From Fulvimarina sp039652615 (GTDB lineage Bacteria > Pseudomonadota > Alphaproteobacteria > Rhizobiales > Rhizobiaceae): a stretch of 64,000 nt of DNA. The notes under the pieces were generated by a model that was not told where the DNA came from, did not search any database, and saw nothing but the letters and a program-made list of their open reading frames with translations. Location of the stretch: positions 62,001-126,000 of the forward strand of contig NZ_JBDJAC010000004.1 in the NCBI RefSeq assembly GCF_039652615.1, written 5' to 3'. Position numbers and translations under genes: made by a program. Shown here one piece after another: positions 30,596 to 40,111 of the stretch. Each line of letters starts with the position of its first letter. The stretch's first letter is position 1.

Positions 30596-31669
30596 ATGAA
30601 GCTTTTGAAGACACTGGCCATCGCTGCTGCAGCGGTCGGCATGCTGGCGGCCCAGCCGTCGGCGACCCTTGCCCAGGACAAGGGCACCGTGGGTATCTCC
30701 ATGCCCACAAAGTCCTCGGCCCGCTGGATCGACGACGGCAACAACATGGTCAAGCAGTTCAAGGAAGCCGGCTTTGCGGCCGATCTCCAATATGCTGACG
30801 ACGACATTCCGAACCAGCTGAGCCAGGTCGAAAACATGATCACGACGGGCGTCGATGCCTTGGTGATCGCGGCGATCGACGGCACCACGCTCTCGAACGC
30901 GCTTGCCAACGCCGCCGCCTCGGGTATCCCGGTCATCGCCTATGACCGCCTGATCCGCGATTCCGGCGATGTCGACTATTACGCGACCTTCGACAACTTC
31001 CAGGTTGGCGTTCTTCAGGGTCAGTCGCTCGTCGACGGACTGAAGGAGCGGTTCCCCGATCAGGAGACGTGGAACGTCGAGCTCTTCGGTGGCTCGCCGG
31101 ACGACAACAACGCTTACTTCTTCTATGACGGCGCGATGAGCGTGCTGCAGCCGCTGATCGACGAGGGCAAGATCAAGATCGTTTCCGGCCAGACCGGCAT
31201 GCAGACCGTGGGAACGCTGCGCTGGGACGGTTCGGTCGCCCAGGCGCGCATGGACAACCTTCTGTCGGCGAACTACACGGGCCAGCCGATCCACGGCGTC
31301 CTTTCGCCCTATGATGGTCTTTCGATCGGCATCATCTCCTCCCTCAAGGGCGTCGGTTACGGCTCTGGCGACATGACCATGCCGATCATCACCGGTCAGG
31401 ATGCGGAAGTGCAGTCCGTCAAGGCGATCGAGCGCGGTGACCAGTATTCGACGATCTTCAAGGACACTCGGGAACTTGCCAAGGTCACGGTCTCCATGGT
31501 GGAAGCCCTGCTCAATGACGGCGAGCCGGAGATCAACGACACCGAGACCTATGACAACGGCGTCAAGATCGTCCCGTCCTACCTCCTGAAGCCGGTTCTG
31601 GTGAAGGAAGGCGACATCCAGTCGACCCTCGTGGACTCCGGCTACTACACCGAAGACCAGCTGAAATAA
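30596..31669 (+). CDS. chvE: ChvE-type multiple sugar-binding periplasmic protein
   Basis: A 357-residue periplasmic binding protein (Peripla_BP_4) with a signal peptide at about 1-26 (MKLLKTLAIAAAAVGML, cleavage after LAQ). VGISMPTKSSARWIDDGNNM, ADDDIPNQLSQVENMI and VIAYDRLIRDSGDVDYYATF match Agrobacterium ChvE, which binds D-galactose, D-glucose, L-arabinose and D-fucose. A GGGAGG site precedes the ATG. It starts 25 bp after the regulator gene. In Agrobacterium ChvE also stimulates VirA; no vir genes are seen here, so simple uptake is the expected role. The attenuator behind it would give more binding protein than permease. Confidence 0.93.
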   Translation: MKLLKTLAIAAAAVGMLAAQPSATLAQDKGTVGISMPTKSSARWIDDGNNMVKQFKEAGFAADLQYADDDIPNQLSQVENMITTGVDALVIAAIDGTTLSNALANAAASGIPVIAYDRLIRDSGDVDYYATFDNFQVGVLQGQSLVDGLKERFPDQETWNVELFGGSPDDNNAYFFYDGAMSVLQPLIDEGKIKIVSGQTGMQTVGTLRWDGSVAQARMDNLLSANYTGQPIHGVLSPYDGLSIGIISSLKGVGYGSGDMTMPIITGQDAEVQSVKAIERGDQYSTIFKDTRELAKVTVSMVEALLNDGEPEINDTETYDNGVKIVPSYLLKPVLVKEGDIQSTLVDSGYYTEDQLK

Positions 31670-31688
31670 GTTTAGCTGCCAGCCTTAG

Positions 31689-31719
31689 AGGGAGCCGGTT
31701 CGACGGGTCGGCTCCCTTT
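31689..31719 (+). terminator. Intercistronic attenuator between chvE and gguA
   Basis: A 9-bp stem (AGGGAGCCG with CGGCTCCCT) with an 11-base loop is followed by TT. The weak T-run suggests partial termination or 3'-end stabilisation of the binding-protein message. The rest of the 258-bp gap up to gguA shows no gene. Confidence 0.6.
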
Positions 31720-31927
31720 CGAGGCGGTTCCCGCCGATTGGCCTGCGGCAGCGTCTCGGGCGGACCTACAGTTGACCGGCCCGCGGCTCGACATCGCGCG
31801 AAAAGCGAAACCCTCCGATCTCGCTCCGGGCATTTGCCTGTCCGCATGACGTTCTTTCAAAAGTCTCCGCAGCTCTTGCGACGACGTCATGCTCCAGCGG
31901 CTTTCATCCTCACGGGGAGTGCAACCC

Positions 31928-33460
31928 ATGCAACCCATTCTCGAAATGCGCGGCATCACCAAGACGTTTCCGGGCGTCAAGGCGCTCGACGACGTCAACC
32001 TGAAGGTGGCCGAGGGCGAGATCCACGCCTTGTGCGGCGAGAACGGTGCCGGCAAGTCGACACTGATGAAGGTCCTGTCCGGCATCTATCCCTACGGGTC
32101 CTATGACGGCGAGATCGTGTTTCGCGGTGAGGAATGCCGTTTCTCCGGCATTCGCGACTCCGAACGCCTCGGCATCATCATCATCCATCAGGAGCTCGCC
32201 CTGATCCCGCTCCTTTCGATCGCCGAGAACATCTTTCTCGGCAACGAACGCGTTTCCAGCGGCGTCATCGACTGGCGCACCACCTTCGAGCGTACCGGCG
32301 AACTTTTGAAGCGAGTCGGCCTGAAGGAAAGCCCGCAGGAGCTCATCACCAATCTCGGGCTCGGCAAGCAGCAGCTCGTTGAGATCGCAAAGGCCCTGTC
32401 GAAAGAGGTGAAACTCCTGATCCTCGACGAGCCGACCTCATCCCTCAACGAGAAGGATTCCCAGGCGCTCCTCGATCTTCTCCTGGAGTTCAAGCAGCGC
32501 GGCATCGCCTCGATCATGATCAGCCACAAGCTGAACGAAATCGCGAGGGTCGCCGATTCCATCACCGTCATTCGCGACGGCTCCGCCGTCTCGACACTCG
32601 ATTGCAGCGGCGGCAAGGTGTCGGAGGACGACATCATCCGCGACATGGTGGGCCGCTCGCTTGAGGATCGCTATCCGCCACGCGAGCCGAAAATCGGCGA
32701 GACGATGTTCGAGGTCCGGAACTGGACCTCGACCCATCCTCTCCATGCCAGCCGAAAGGTCGTCGACGACGTTTCCTTCAAGGCGCGCGCCGGCGAGGTC
32801 GTCGGCATCGCCGGCCTGATGGGAGCCGGGCGCACCGAGCTCGCCATGAGTGTCTTCGGACGGTCCTACGGCACTTATGTATCGGGCGAGGTGCTTCTGC
32901 ACGGCAAGCCGGTGGATACCTCCACGGTCGAGCGGGCGATCAAGGCGGGCATCTGCTACGTGACCGAGGATCGCAAGGGCTACGGCCTCATCCTCGATGA
33001 AACCATCCGCCGCAACATACCCCTCGCCAATCTCGCCGGCATCTCCAACGGACTCGTCGTCGATGATCGCAAGGAAGCGCGGATCGCGAGCGAATATCGC
33101 GACCGGCTGCGGATCAAGTCGTCCTCGATCGCCCAGGAGACGGTGAATCTGTCAGGCGGCAATCAGCAGAAGGTGGTGCTTGCCAAATGGCTCTTCGCGG
33201 GGCCCGAGGTTCTGATCCTCGACGAGCCGACCCGAGGCATCGATGTCGGCGCGAAATACGAAATCTACGCGATCATCGGGGAGCTCGCCGCACAGGGCAA
33301 GGCGGTGATCGTGATCTCCTCGGAAATGCCCGAACTGCTCGGGATCTCCGACCGGATCTACGTGATGAACGAAGGCCGGTTCGTCGGTGAAATGCCGACG
33401 GCGGAAGCTTCGCAGGAAAAGATCATGGCGGCCATCATCCGCTCGTCGGGCCGCGGCTGA
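31928..33460 (+). CDS. gguA: Sugar ABC transporter ATP-binding protein GguA
   Basis: A 510-residue tandem ABC ATPase of the MglA/RbsA/GguA type. The first cassette has CGENGAGKSTLMKVLSG (Walker A) and LGLGKQQLVEIAKAL. The second has a degenerate Walker A (GLMGAGRTELAMSVFG), the signature LSGGNQQKVVLAKWL and VLILDEPTRGIDVGAKYEIY. One active and one degenerate site is normal for this family. The ATG at 31928 follows GGGGAG. It drives import of the sugar delivered by ChvE through GguB, 35 bp downstream. Confidence 0.95.
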   Translation: MQPILEMRGITKTFPGVKALDDVNLKVAEGEIHALCGENGAGKSTLMKVLSGIYPYGSYDGEIVFRGEECRFSGIRDSERLGIIIIHQELALIPLLSIAENIFLGNERVSSGVIDWRTTFERTGELLKRVGLKESPQELITNLGLGKQQLVEIAKALSKEVKLLILDEPTSSLNEKDSQALLDLLLEFKQRGIASIMISHKLNEIARVADSITVIRDGSAVSTLDCSGGKVSEDDIIRDMVGRSLEDRYPPREPKIGETMFEVRNWTSTHPLHASRKVVDDVSFKARAGEVVGIAGLMGAGRTELAMSVFGRSYGTYVSGEVLLHGKPVDTSTVERAIKAGICYVTEDRKGYGLILDETIRRNIPLANLAGISNGLVVDDRKEARIASEYRDRLRIKSSSIAQETVNLSGGNQQKVVLAKWLFAGPEVLILDEPTRGIDVGAKYEIYAIIGELAAQGKAVIVISSEMPELLGISDRIYVMNEGRFVGEMPTAEASQEKIMAAIIRSSGRG

Positions 33461-33495
33461 CGCCGGCCCATTCGTTTCAGGGAGGAGACGGACAC

Positions 33496-34707
33496 ATGTC
33501 CCAGCAAGTCGCAGGCGATACTGACGCAAGCGGTCGCGGTGAGAAGGGTGGTCACCTGGCCTTCCTGCGCCGGCACATGCGCGAATACGGCATTCTGATC
33601 GCCCTCGTGGTGATCATGGCCTTCTTCCAGATCGCCACCGACGGCATTCTGATGAAGCCGATCAACCTCACCAACCTCGTGCTCCAGAACAGCTACATCA
33701 TCATCATGGCGCTGGGCATGCTGCTGGTTATCGTGTCCGGCCACATCGATCTTTCGGTCGGCTCGGTTCTCGGCTTTGTCGGGGCGCTCGCCGCCGTCAT
33801 GATCGTCCAGTGGGACATGAATTTCTTCGTCGCGAGCATCATCTGTCTCGCAGTCGGCGGAATCATCGGCGCGGCACAGGGCTACTGGATCGCCTATTGG
33901 AAGATCCCGAGCTTCATTGTGACGCTCGCCGGCATGCTGGTCTTCAAGGGCCTCACGCTCTGGCTTCTCGCGGGCCAGTCGGTCGGCCCGTTTCCCGCCG
34001 GCTTCCAGCTCCTGTCGTCGGGCTTTCTGCCGGACGTCGTCGACATTAAGCGCTTCCATCTCCTGTCCTTCGTCATCGGAGCGGGCGTTGCGGGCCTGAT
34101 CGTCACGCTTGCGTTGAAACACCGTGTGCAGTCCCGCGCCAGCGGCCATGACGACGAGCCGTTCGGCTTCTTCATTGCGAAGAACCTTCTGATCGCCGCC
34201 GCCGTCCTCTACCTCACCTGGCTGCTTGCGACGTTCCGGGGCTTTCCGAACGTCCTTATCGTCATGGCGGTCCTGATCGCAGTCTATTCTTTCGTGACCT
34301 CGAAGACGACCATCGGCCGACGGATCTACGCAATCGGCGGCAACGAGAAGGCGGCCAAGCTGTCGGGCATCAACACCGAACGCCTGACCTTCCTCACCTT
34401 CGCCAATATGGGCATGCTCGCCGCGCTCGCCGGCCTCGTCTTCGCCGCGCGCCTCAACACCGCGACGCCGAAAGCGGGTCTTGCCTTCGAGCTCGACGTG
34501 ATCGCGGCGGTCTTCATCGGCGGTGCGTCCATGGCCGGGGGCGTCGGCACCATCGTCGGCGCCGTCATCGGCGCGTTCATCATGGGCGTGATGAACAACG
34601 GCATGTCGATCCTCGGCATCGGCATCGATTATCAGCAGGTGATCAAGGGCCTTGTCCTTCTGATTGCCGTGATCTTCGACGTCGTGAACCGCTCGCGTGC
34701 GTCATGA
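33496..34707 (+). CDS. gguB: Sugar ABC transporter permease GguB
   Basis: A 403-residue inner-membrane permease of the BPD_transp_2 family, with about ten helices. IIIMALGMLLVIVSGHIDLS and GSVLGFVGALAAV are the family signature, and AIGGNEKAAKLSGINTERLT is the cytoplasmic EAA-like coupling loop. A GGGAGGAG site precedes the ATG. Its last four bases overlap the next gene (ATGA), which ties the transporter to the first catabolic enzyme. Confidence 0.95.
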   Translation: MSQQVAGDTDASGRGEKGGHLAFLRRHMREYGILIALVVIMAFFQIATDGILMKPINLTNLVLQNSYIIIMALGMLLVIVSGHIDLSVGSVLGFVGALAAVMIVQWDMNFFVASIICLAVGGIIGAAQGYWIAYWKIPSFIVTLAGMLVFKGLTLWLLAGQSVGPFPAGFQLLSSGFLPDVVDIKRFHLLSFVIGAGVAGLIVTLALKHRVQSRASGHDDEPFGFFIAKNLLIAAAVLYLTWLLATFRGFPNVLIVMAVLIAVYSFVTSKTTIGRRIYAIGGNEKAAKLSGINTERLTFLTFANMGMLAALAGLVFAARLNTATPKAGLAFELDVIAAVFIGGASMAGGVGTIVGAVIGAFIMGVMNNGMSILGIGIDYQQVIKGLVLLIAVIFDVVNRSRAS

Positions 34708-35639
34708 GCGATATTCGTCTCGGCCTCGTCGGCGTTGGCAAGATCGCCCGTGACCAGCATTTTCCGTCGATCGAAGCGACCGACGGAATTGCCCTTGCCG
34801 CCGCAGCCAGCCGTTCGGCGCGCGTCGACGGCGTTCCGAACTATGCCGATCTCGCCGCGATGCTGGCGGGATCGGACATCGACGCCGTTGCGCTGTGTAC
34901 GCCGCCACAGGTCCGATATGCCCTGGCGCTCCAGGCGCTGAAGGCTGGCAAGCATGTACTTCTCGAAAAGCCGCCCGGTGCGACGCTGAGCGAAGTCGAG
35001 GACCTCGCCGTGGTTGCCCGCGACAGGGGCGTGTCGCTCTTTGCGACCTGGCATTCGCGTTTTGCGCCCGCTGTGGAGCCCGCGAAAGAGTGGCTTTCGA
35101 AACGGATGGTGAAGCGCGCGGCGATCATCTGGAAAGAAGATGTCCGGCGCTGGCATCCGGGTCAGGAATGGATCTGGGAGCCCGGCGGGCTTGGCGTCTT
35201 CGATCCCGGCATCAATGCGCTGTCGATCGCGACGCACATCCTCCCCACGGCCTTCTTCCTTACCGGCTCGTCCCTGTCCTTCCCGAAAAACCGACAGGCG
35301 CCGATCGCAGCTCAGCTTACCTTCACCGACGCGGACGGCCTCGATCTGGCCGCCGATTTCGACTGGCGGCAAGAGGGGCCGCAGACCTGGGACATCAACG
35401 TCGATACCGAAGACGGCGGCCGCCTGGAATTGTCCGAAGGCGGCAAGAAGCTTCGGATCGACGGCAACGAGGTGGTCGACGAGCCCGATGCGGAATATCG
35501 CGGCATCTATCGGCGCTTCGTCGATCTCGTCGGCTCGGGCACGAGCGATGTTGATGTCGCGCCGCTCCGCCATGTGGCGGATGCCTTCATGCTGGGGCGC
35601 CGGGAGAGCGTTGACCCATTCCACGACGAAACCACCTGA
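34704..35639 (+). CDS. L-arabinose/D-galactose 1-dehydrogenase (Gfo/Idh/MocA family)
   Basis: A 311-residue NAD(P)-dependent dehydrogenase. LGLVGVGKIARDQHFPSI is the Rossmann strand and LLEKPPGATLSEVEDLA contains the family EKP motif. EDVRRWHPGQEWIWEPGGLG and GVFDPGINALSIATHILP match closely what I recall of the Azospirillum brasilense L-arabinose 1-dehydrogenase, which also oxidises D-galactose. It converts the aldose to its lactone, the first step of both oxidative routes encoded here. It overlaps gguB by 4 bp. No lactonase gene accompanies it. Confidence 0.9.
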   Translation: MSDIRLGLVGVGKIARDQHFPSIEATDGIALAAAASRSARVDGVPNYADLAAMLAGSDIDAVALCTPPQVRYALALQALKAGKHVLLEKPPGATLSEVEDLAVVARDRGVSLFATWHSRFAPAVEPAKEWLSKRMVKRAAIIWKEDVRRWHPGQEWIWEPGGLGVFDPGINALSIATHILPTAFFLTGSSLSFPKNRQAPIAAQLTFTDADGLDLAADFDWRQEGPQTWDINVDTEDGGRLELSEGGKKLRIDGNEVVDEPDAEYRGIYRRFVDLVGSGTSDVDVAPLRHVADAFMLGRRESVDPFHDETT

Positions 35640-35726
35640 ACCCCGAACATCGTGCCGGGTTACGCATATATCGGAGGAGAGCCAAAAGGATCGGCCGCCT
35701 CCGCCCAACATTGAGAAGGGGTCATC

Positions 35727-37532
35727 ATGTCCGACCGTTCGAACGCATCCGACCGTAAACTGCGCTCACGCGCCTGGTTCGACAATCCGGATAATCCGGA
35801 CATGACGGCGCTCTATCTGGAGCGCTATCTCAATTACGGCATCAGTCAGGAAGAGCTGCAGTCCGGCAAGCCGATCATCGGCATCGCCCAGACCGGTTCG
35901 GACCTCTCGCCCTGCAACCGGCACCATATGGAACTTGCAAAGCGCGTGCGCGACGGCATCGTCGAGGCCGGCGGCATTCCGCTGGAATTCCCGGTGCATC
36001 CGATCCAGGAGACCGGAAAGCGGCCGACCGCGGCGCTCGATCGGAATCTCGCCTATCTCGGTCTCGTCGAACTTCTCTACGGCTATCCTCTCGACGGCGT
36101 CGTCCTGACGATCGGCTGCGACAAGACCACGCCGGCCTGTCTGATGGCGGCGGCGACCGTGAACATTCCGGCGATCGCCTTGTCTGTCGGCCCCATGCTG
36201 AACGGATGGTTCCGGGGCGAGCGCACGGGATCGGGCACGATCGTCTGGAAGGCCCGCGAGATGATGGCGGCGGGCGAGATCGATTATGCCGGCTTCATCA
36301 AGCTCGTCGCGTCCTCGGCGCCCTCCACCGGCTATTGCAACACGATGGGCACCGCTTCCACGATGAACTCGCTCGCCGAGGCCCTCGGTATGCAGCTTCC
36401 GGGCTCTGCGGCGATCCCCGCGCCCTATCGCGACCGCCAGGAAATGGCCTGGCGCACGGGCAAGCGCATCGTCGACATGGTTCATGAGGACCTGAAACCC
36501 ACCGACATCATGACGCGCAAGGCCTTCGAGAACGCGATCCGCGTCAATTCCGCGATCGGCGGTTCGACCAACGCCCCGATCCATATCAACGCCATCGCCC
36601 GCCATCTCGGCGTTGAGCTCGATATCGACGACTGGCAGACCCTTGGCGAGGACATCCCGCTGCTCGTCAATCTTCAGCCCGCCGGTGAATATCTCGGAGA
36701 GGACTACTACCATGCCGGCGGTGTGCCGGCCGTAGTCAACCAGCTGATGGGCAAGGGCCTGATCCACGAGGACGTGATCACCGCCAATGGCCGGACGATT
36801 GGCGAAAACTGCCGGGATGCGGCGATCGAGGACGAGAACGTCATCAAGACCTACGACAATCCGATGCGCCCGCGCGCCGGCTTCCGCGTTCTGAAGGGCA
36901 ATCTCTTCAACTCGGCCATCATGAAGCTTTCCGTGATCTCGGAGGAGTTCCGGAAGCGCTATCTCGAGAACCCGAACGATCCCATGGCGTTCGAAGGCAA
37001 GGCCGTCGTTTTCGACGGCCCCGAGGACTATCACCACCGTATCGACGATCCCGCGCTTGGCATCGACGAGCACACGGTCCTCTTCATGCGCGGGGCCGGG
37101 CCGATCGGCTATCCGGGTGCGGCCGAGGTCGTGAACATGCGAGCGCCGGATTATCTCATCAAGAAGGGCATCAAGTCGCTGGCCTGTGTCGGCGACGGCC
37201 GTCAGTCCGGCACGTCCGGCTCACCCTCGATCCTCAACGCTTCGCCGGAAGCTGCCGCTGGCGGCGGTCTTGCGCTGCTCAGGACCGGCGACAAGGTGCG
37301 CATCGATCTCGGCAAGGGAACGGCTGATATCCTGATTTCGCAGGAAGAGCTCGATGAGCGCCGCCTGAAGCTGGAAGCCGCCGGCGGCTTTCCCTATCCC
37401 GATCACCAGACGCCCTGGCAGGAGATCCAGCGCGGCCTCGTGGGCCAGATGGAATCCGGCATGTGCCTCGAAATGGCAACGAGCTACCGCGCCATCGCGC
37501 AGACCAAGGGCCTTCCGCGGGACAATCACTGA
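35727..37532 (+). CDS. IlvD/Edd family aldonate dehydratase (XylD-like; L-arabonate or D-xylonate type)
   Basis: A 601-residue Fe-S dehydratase. RSRAWFDNPDNPDMTALYLE, GIAQTGSDLSPCNRHHMELA, TIGCDKTTPACLMAAATVN, YCNTMGTASTMNSLAEALG and the closing GDGRQSGTSGSPSILN are present. The three cluster cysteines (in SPCNRH, GCDKTT and YCNTMG) are kept. The sequence resembles Caulobacter xylonate dehydratase XylD more than the Rhizobium arabonate dehydratase I recall. Context makes L-arabonate the likely main substrate, giving L-2-keto-3-deoxyarabonate. D-galactonate is also possible, because no DgoD gene is seen. The next gene overlaps its stop by 1 bp. Confidence 0.88.
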   Translation: MSDRSNASDRKLRSRAWFDNPDNPDMTALYLERYLNYGISQEELQSGKPIIGIAQTGSDLSPCNRHHMELAKRVRDGIVEAGGIPLEFPVHPIQETGKRPTAALDRNLAYLGLVELLYGYPLDGVVLTIGCDKTTPACLMAAATVNIPAIALSVGPMLNGWFRGERTGSGTIVWKAREMMAAGEIDYAGFIKLVASSAPSTGYCNTMGTASTMNSLAEALGMQLPGSAAIPAPYRDRQEMAWRTGKRIVDMVHEDLKPTDIMTRKAFENAIRVNSAIGGSTNAPIHINAIARHLGVELDIDDWQTLGEDIPLLVNLQPAGEYLGEDYYHAGGVPAVVNQLMGKGLIHEDVITANGRTIGENCRDAAIEDENVIKTYDNPMRPRAGFRVLKGNLFNSAIMKLSVISEEFRKRYLENPNDPMAFEGKAVVFDGPEDYHHRIDDPALGIDEHTVLFMRGAGPIGYPGAAEVVNMRAPDYLIKKGIKSLACVGDGRQSGTSGSPSILNASPEAAAGGGLALLRTGDKVRIDLGKGTADILISQEELDERRLKLEAAGGFPYPDHQTPWQEIQRGLVGQMESGMCLEMATSYRAIAQTKGLPRDNH

Positions 37533-38467
37533 TGACGCTTTCACTTTCAGCCGTGAGGCCTTTCCGGGGCGTCTTTCCTGTCGTCCCGACGGTCTTTCAA
37601 GAAGATGGCACGCCGGACCTTGAGGGGCAGAAGCGCGCGCTCGACTTCATGATCGATGCCGGGTCCACGGGGCTATGCATCCTCGCGAACTTTTCCGAGC
37701 AATTTCTGCTTTCGGATGCCGAGCGCGACGAGCAGCTTGCCCTCACCATGGAGCATGTGGCGGGCCGGGTGCCGGTTATCGTTACCGTCAGCCATTTCTC
37801 GACCGATATCACCATCGCGCGGGCGAAGGCGGCCGAGGCGTCGGGCGCTGCGATGATCATGGTCTTGCCGCCCTATCACGGCGCCACGATGCGGGTCGGC
37901 GAAGGTCAGATCTTCGCATTCTTCAGCGCGCTGTCGGATGCGATTTCGATCCCGATCATGATCCAGGACGCGCCGATCTCCGGCACGGCCCTGCCGCCGT
38001 CGCTCCTTGCCCGGATGGCACGAGAGATCGAGAATGTCGCCTATTTCAAGGTCGAGACGACAGGTGCCGCCTCCAAATTGCGCGAGCTCCTGTCGCTTGG
38101 CGGCGAGACGATCGAAGGCCCCTGGGACGGCGAAGAGGCGATCACCCTGATGCCCGATCTCGATGCCGGGGCGACCGGCACGATGACCGGCGGCGGCTAT
38201 CCTGACGGGATCCGCCAGATCATCGATCCGTTCTTTGCCGGCGAGCGGGAAAAGGCGATGGAAGCCTATGCCCGCTGGCTGCCGCTCATCAATTTCGAGA
38301 ACCGGCAGACGAGTTTTGCGACGGCCAAGATCCTCATGAAAGAGGGCGGCGTCATCGCCAGCGATGCCGTTCGCCGCCCGGTCATGCCGGCCCATCCCGA
38401 TACGCGCGCCGGTCTGATCGAACTGGCGCGAACGCTTGACCCCCTGGTGCTTCGCTGGGGCCGATAA
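37532..38467 (+). CDS. L-2-keto-3-deoxyarabonate dehydratase (DHDPS superfamily)
   Basis: A 311-residue TIM-barrel enzyme that makes 2-oxoglutarate semialdehyde. FRGVFPVVPTVFQEDGTPDL, GSTGLCILANFSEQFLLSD and GGETIEGPWDGEEAITLMPD fit the Azospirillum enzyme as I recall it. The Schiff-base lysine is in VAYFKVETTGAA. The ATG at 37532 overlaps the dehydratase stop as TGATG. Position and sequence both support the non-phosphorylating arabinose route rather than an aldolase role. Confidence 0.92.
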   Translation: MTLSLSAVRPFRGVFPVVPTVFQEDGTPDLEGQKRALDFMIDAGSTGLCILANFSEQFLLSDAERDEQLALTMEHVAGRVPVIVTVSHFSTDITIARAKAAEASGAAMIMVLPPYHGATMRVGEGQIFAFFSALSDAISIPIMIQDAPISGTALPPSLLARMAREIENVAYFKVETTGAASKLRELLSLGGETIEGPWDGEEAITLMPDLDAGATGTMTGGGYPDGIRQIIDPFFAGEREKAMEAYARWLPLINFENRQTSFATAKILMKEGGVIASDAVRRPVMPAHPDTRAGLIELARTLDPLVLRWGR

Positions 38468-38535
38468 CCGCCCGCAACGCGTTGCGCGAAAGCGGGTGCA
38501 AACCCGCAGACATGAAACAGAAGTGGATATTTCCC

Positions 38536-40050
38536 ATGGCACTCGAACTGACAGGCAAACATCTCGTTGCCGGCGAGTGGGTCACCTCCGACCAGAGCTT
38601 CAAGTCCCAGCCGCTTTCGGCCGAGCCGCGCAGCTTTGCCGCCGGAACGCCCGAGCTGGTGGACCGTGCGGCGGAAGCAGCTGAAGAGGCTTTCTGGACC
38701 TACGCCTATTCCTCACGTGAAGCGCGTGCCGCCTTCATGGAAACCATCGCCGACGAGATCGAGACACGCGGCGACGAGATCACCGAGATCGGCACCGAAG
38801 AGTCTGGTCTTCCCGCTGGCCGTCTTGAGGGCGAGCGTGGTCGCACCACTGGCCAGCTCAGGCTGTTCGCCAAGCATATCCGCGAGGGCGCCTATCTCGA
38901 CCGGCGCGTCGATCCGGCCTTGCCCGACCGGGCCGCAGGGCCGCGTCCCGAACTGAAGATGCTTCAGCGCCCGATCGGACCGGTCGCCGTTTTCGGCGCA
39001 TCGAACTTTCCGCTCGCCTTCTCGACCGCCGGCGGTGACACGGCGGCGGCCCTTGCTGCCGGTTGTCCGGTGGTCGTCAAGGGTCACGAAGCCCATCCGG
39101 GGACAGGCGAGATCGTCGCCCAGGCGATCCATGCCGCGATCAAGGCGCACGACCTTCATCCGGGCGTCTTCTCGTTGGTGCAGGGGGGCAGCCGCGCGGT
39201 CGGCGAGCGCCTCGTCACCCAACCGCTGATCAAGGCTGTCGGGTTCACCGGCTCCCTCGGCGCTGGCCGTGCGCTCTACGATCTTTGTGCCCAGCGTCCC
39301 GAACCGATCCCGTTCTTCGGCGAACTGGGTTCGGTCAATCCGGTCTTCGCGATGCCCGAGGCGCTGAAGGCGCGCGGCGAAGCGATGGGGGCAGCCTGGG
39401 TCGGGTCGCTCACCATGGGGGCAGGGCAGTTCTGCACCAATCCCGGTCTCGTCTTCCTCAAGGATGGGCCGGAGGCCGATGCCTTCCTTGCTTCCGCCGT
39501 GGAGGCTGCGAAGGGCGGCGACAAGCAGGTGATGCTCACAGATGGCATCGCCGCCGCCTATCGCTCGGGCGCCGAGAAGGTCTCGCAGACGGAAGGGGTC
39601 AAGGCGCTGGTCGGCGAAGCCAATTCGAGCCGTCATGCCTCGCCCTATATCCTTGAAACCACCGGAGAAGTCTTCGAAGGCAACGAAGCGCTGTCGGAAG
39701 AGGTCTTCGGCCCCCTCGGCATCGTCGTCCGGGTCAAGGACGAGGCTGAGATGGAGCGGATCGCCAGGAAGCTCCACGGCCAGCTGACGATCACGCTGCA
39801 GATGGACGAGGGCGATGCTTCGGCCGTCGGCAGGGTGATGCCGATCCTCGAGCGCAAGGCCGGACGAATCCTTGCCAACGGGTTCCCGACCGGCGTCGAG
39901 GTCGCCGATTCCATGGTCCATGGCGGTCCTTATCCGGCTTCGACCAATTTCGGCGCGACCTCGGTCGGAACGCTCGCGATCCGGCGCTTCCTCCGCCCGG
40001 TCTGCTATCAGAACCTGCCAAGCTCGGTTCTTCCTGGCGATCTGCAGTAA
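38536..40050 (+). CDS. 2-oxoglutarate semialdehyde dehydrogenase (NADP-dependent aldehyde dehydrogenase)
   Basis: A 504-residue aldehyde dehydrogenase. PIGPVAVFGASNFPLAFS is the cofactor-binding region, FFGELGSVNPVF carries the general-base Glu, and MGAGQFCTNPGLVFL the nucleophilic Cys. This variant of the motifs (AGQFCTNPG) marks the ketoglutarate-semialdehyde dehydrogenase II/III group. It oxidises the product of the preceding enzyme to 2-oxoglutarate and so ends the pathway. The ATG at 38536 is chosen from GAAGTGGA just upstream; an ATG at 38512 is possible. A bidirectional terminator follows. Confidence 0.92.
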   Translation: MALELTGKHLVAGEWVTSDQSFKSQPLSAEPRSFAAGTPELVDRAAEAAEEAFWTYAYSSREARAAFMETIADEIETRGDEITEIGTEESGLPAGRLEGERGRTTGQLRLFAKHIREGAYLDRRVDPALPDRAAGPRPELKMLQRPIGPVAVFGASNFPLAFSTAGGDTAAALAAGCPVVVKGHEAHPGTGEIVAQAIHAAIKAHDLHPGVFSLVQGGSRAVGERLVTQPLIKAVGFTGSLGAGRALYDLCAQRPEPIPFFGELGSVNPVFAMPEALKARGEAMGAAWVGSLTMGAGQFCTNPGLVFLKDGPEADAFLASAVEAAKGGDKQVMLTDGIAAAYRSGAEKVSQTEGVKALVGEANSSRHASPYILETTGEVFEGNEALSEEVFGPLGIVVRVKDEAEMERIARKLHGQLTITLQMDEGDASAVGRVMPILERKAGRILANGFPTGVEVADSMVHGGPYPASTNFGATSVGTLAIRRFLRPVCYQNLPSSVLPGDLQ

Positions 40051-40056
40051 AAACCA

Positions 40057-40091
40057 GCGGGCCTTCGAACGCTCTGTCTTCGAAGGCCCGC
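40057..40091. terminator. Bidirectional terminator between the sugar regulon and the bet operon
   Basis: A perfect 13-bp stem (GCGGGCCTTCGAA with TTCGAAGGCCCGC) closes on a 9-base loop. On the minus strand it is followed by TGGTTTTTA, a good tract for ending betA transcription. On the plus strand it is followed only by CGATATATT. It separates two convergent operons. Confidence 0.85.
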
Positions 40092-40111
40092 CGATATATT
40101 GCTTCGGATGC

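Noticed and set aside
30596..31669. Link to plant virulence signalling through ChvE-VirA
   Set aside because: No vir, T-DNA or opine genes are in the window. The gene sits in a sugar-uptake and catabolic operon, which fully explains it.
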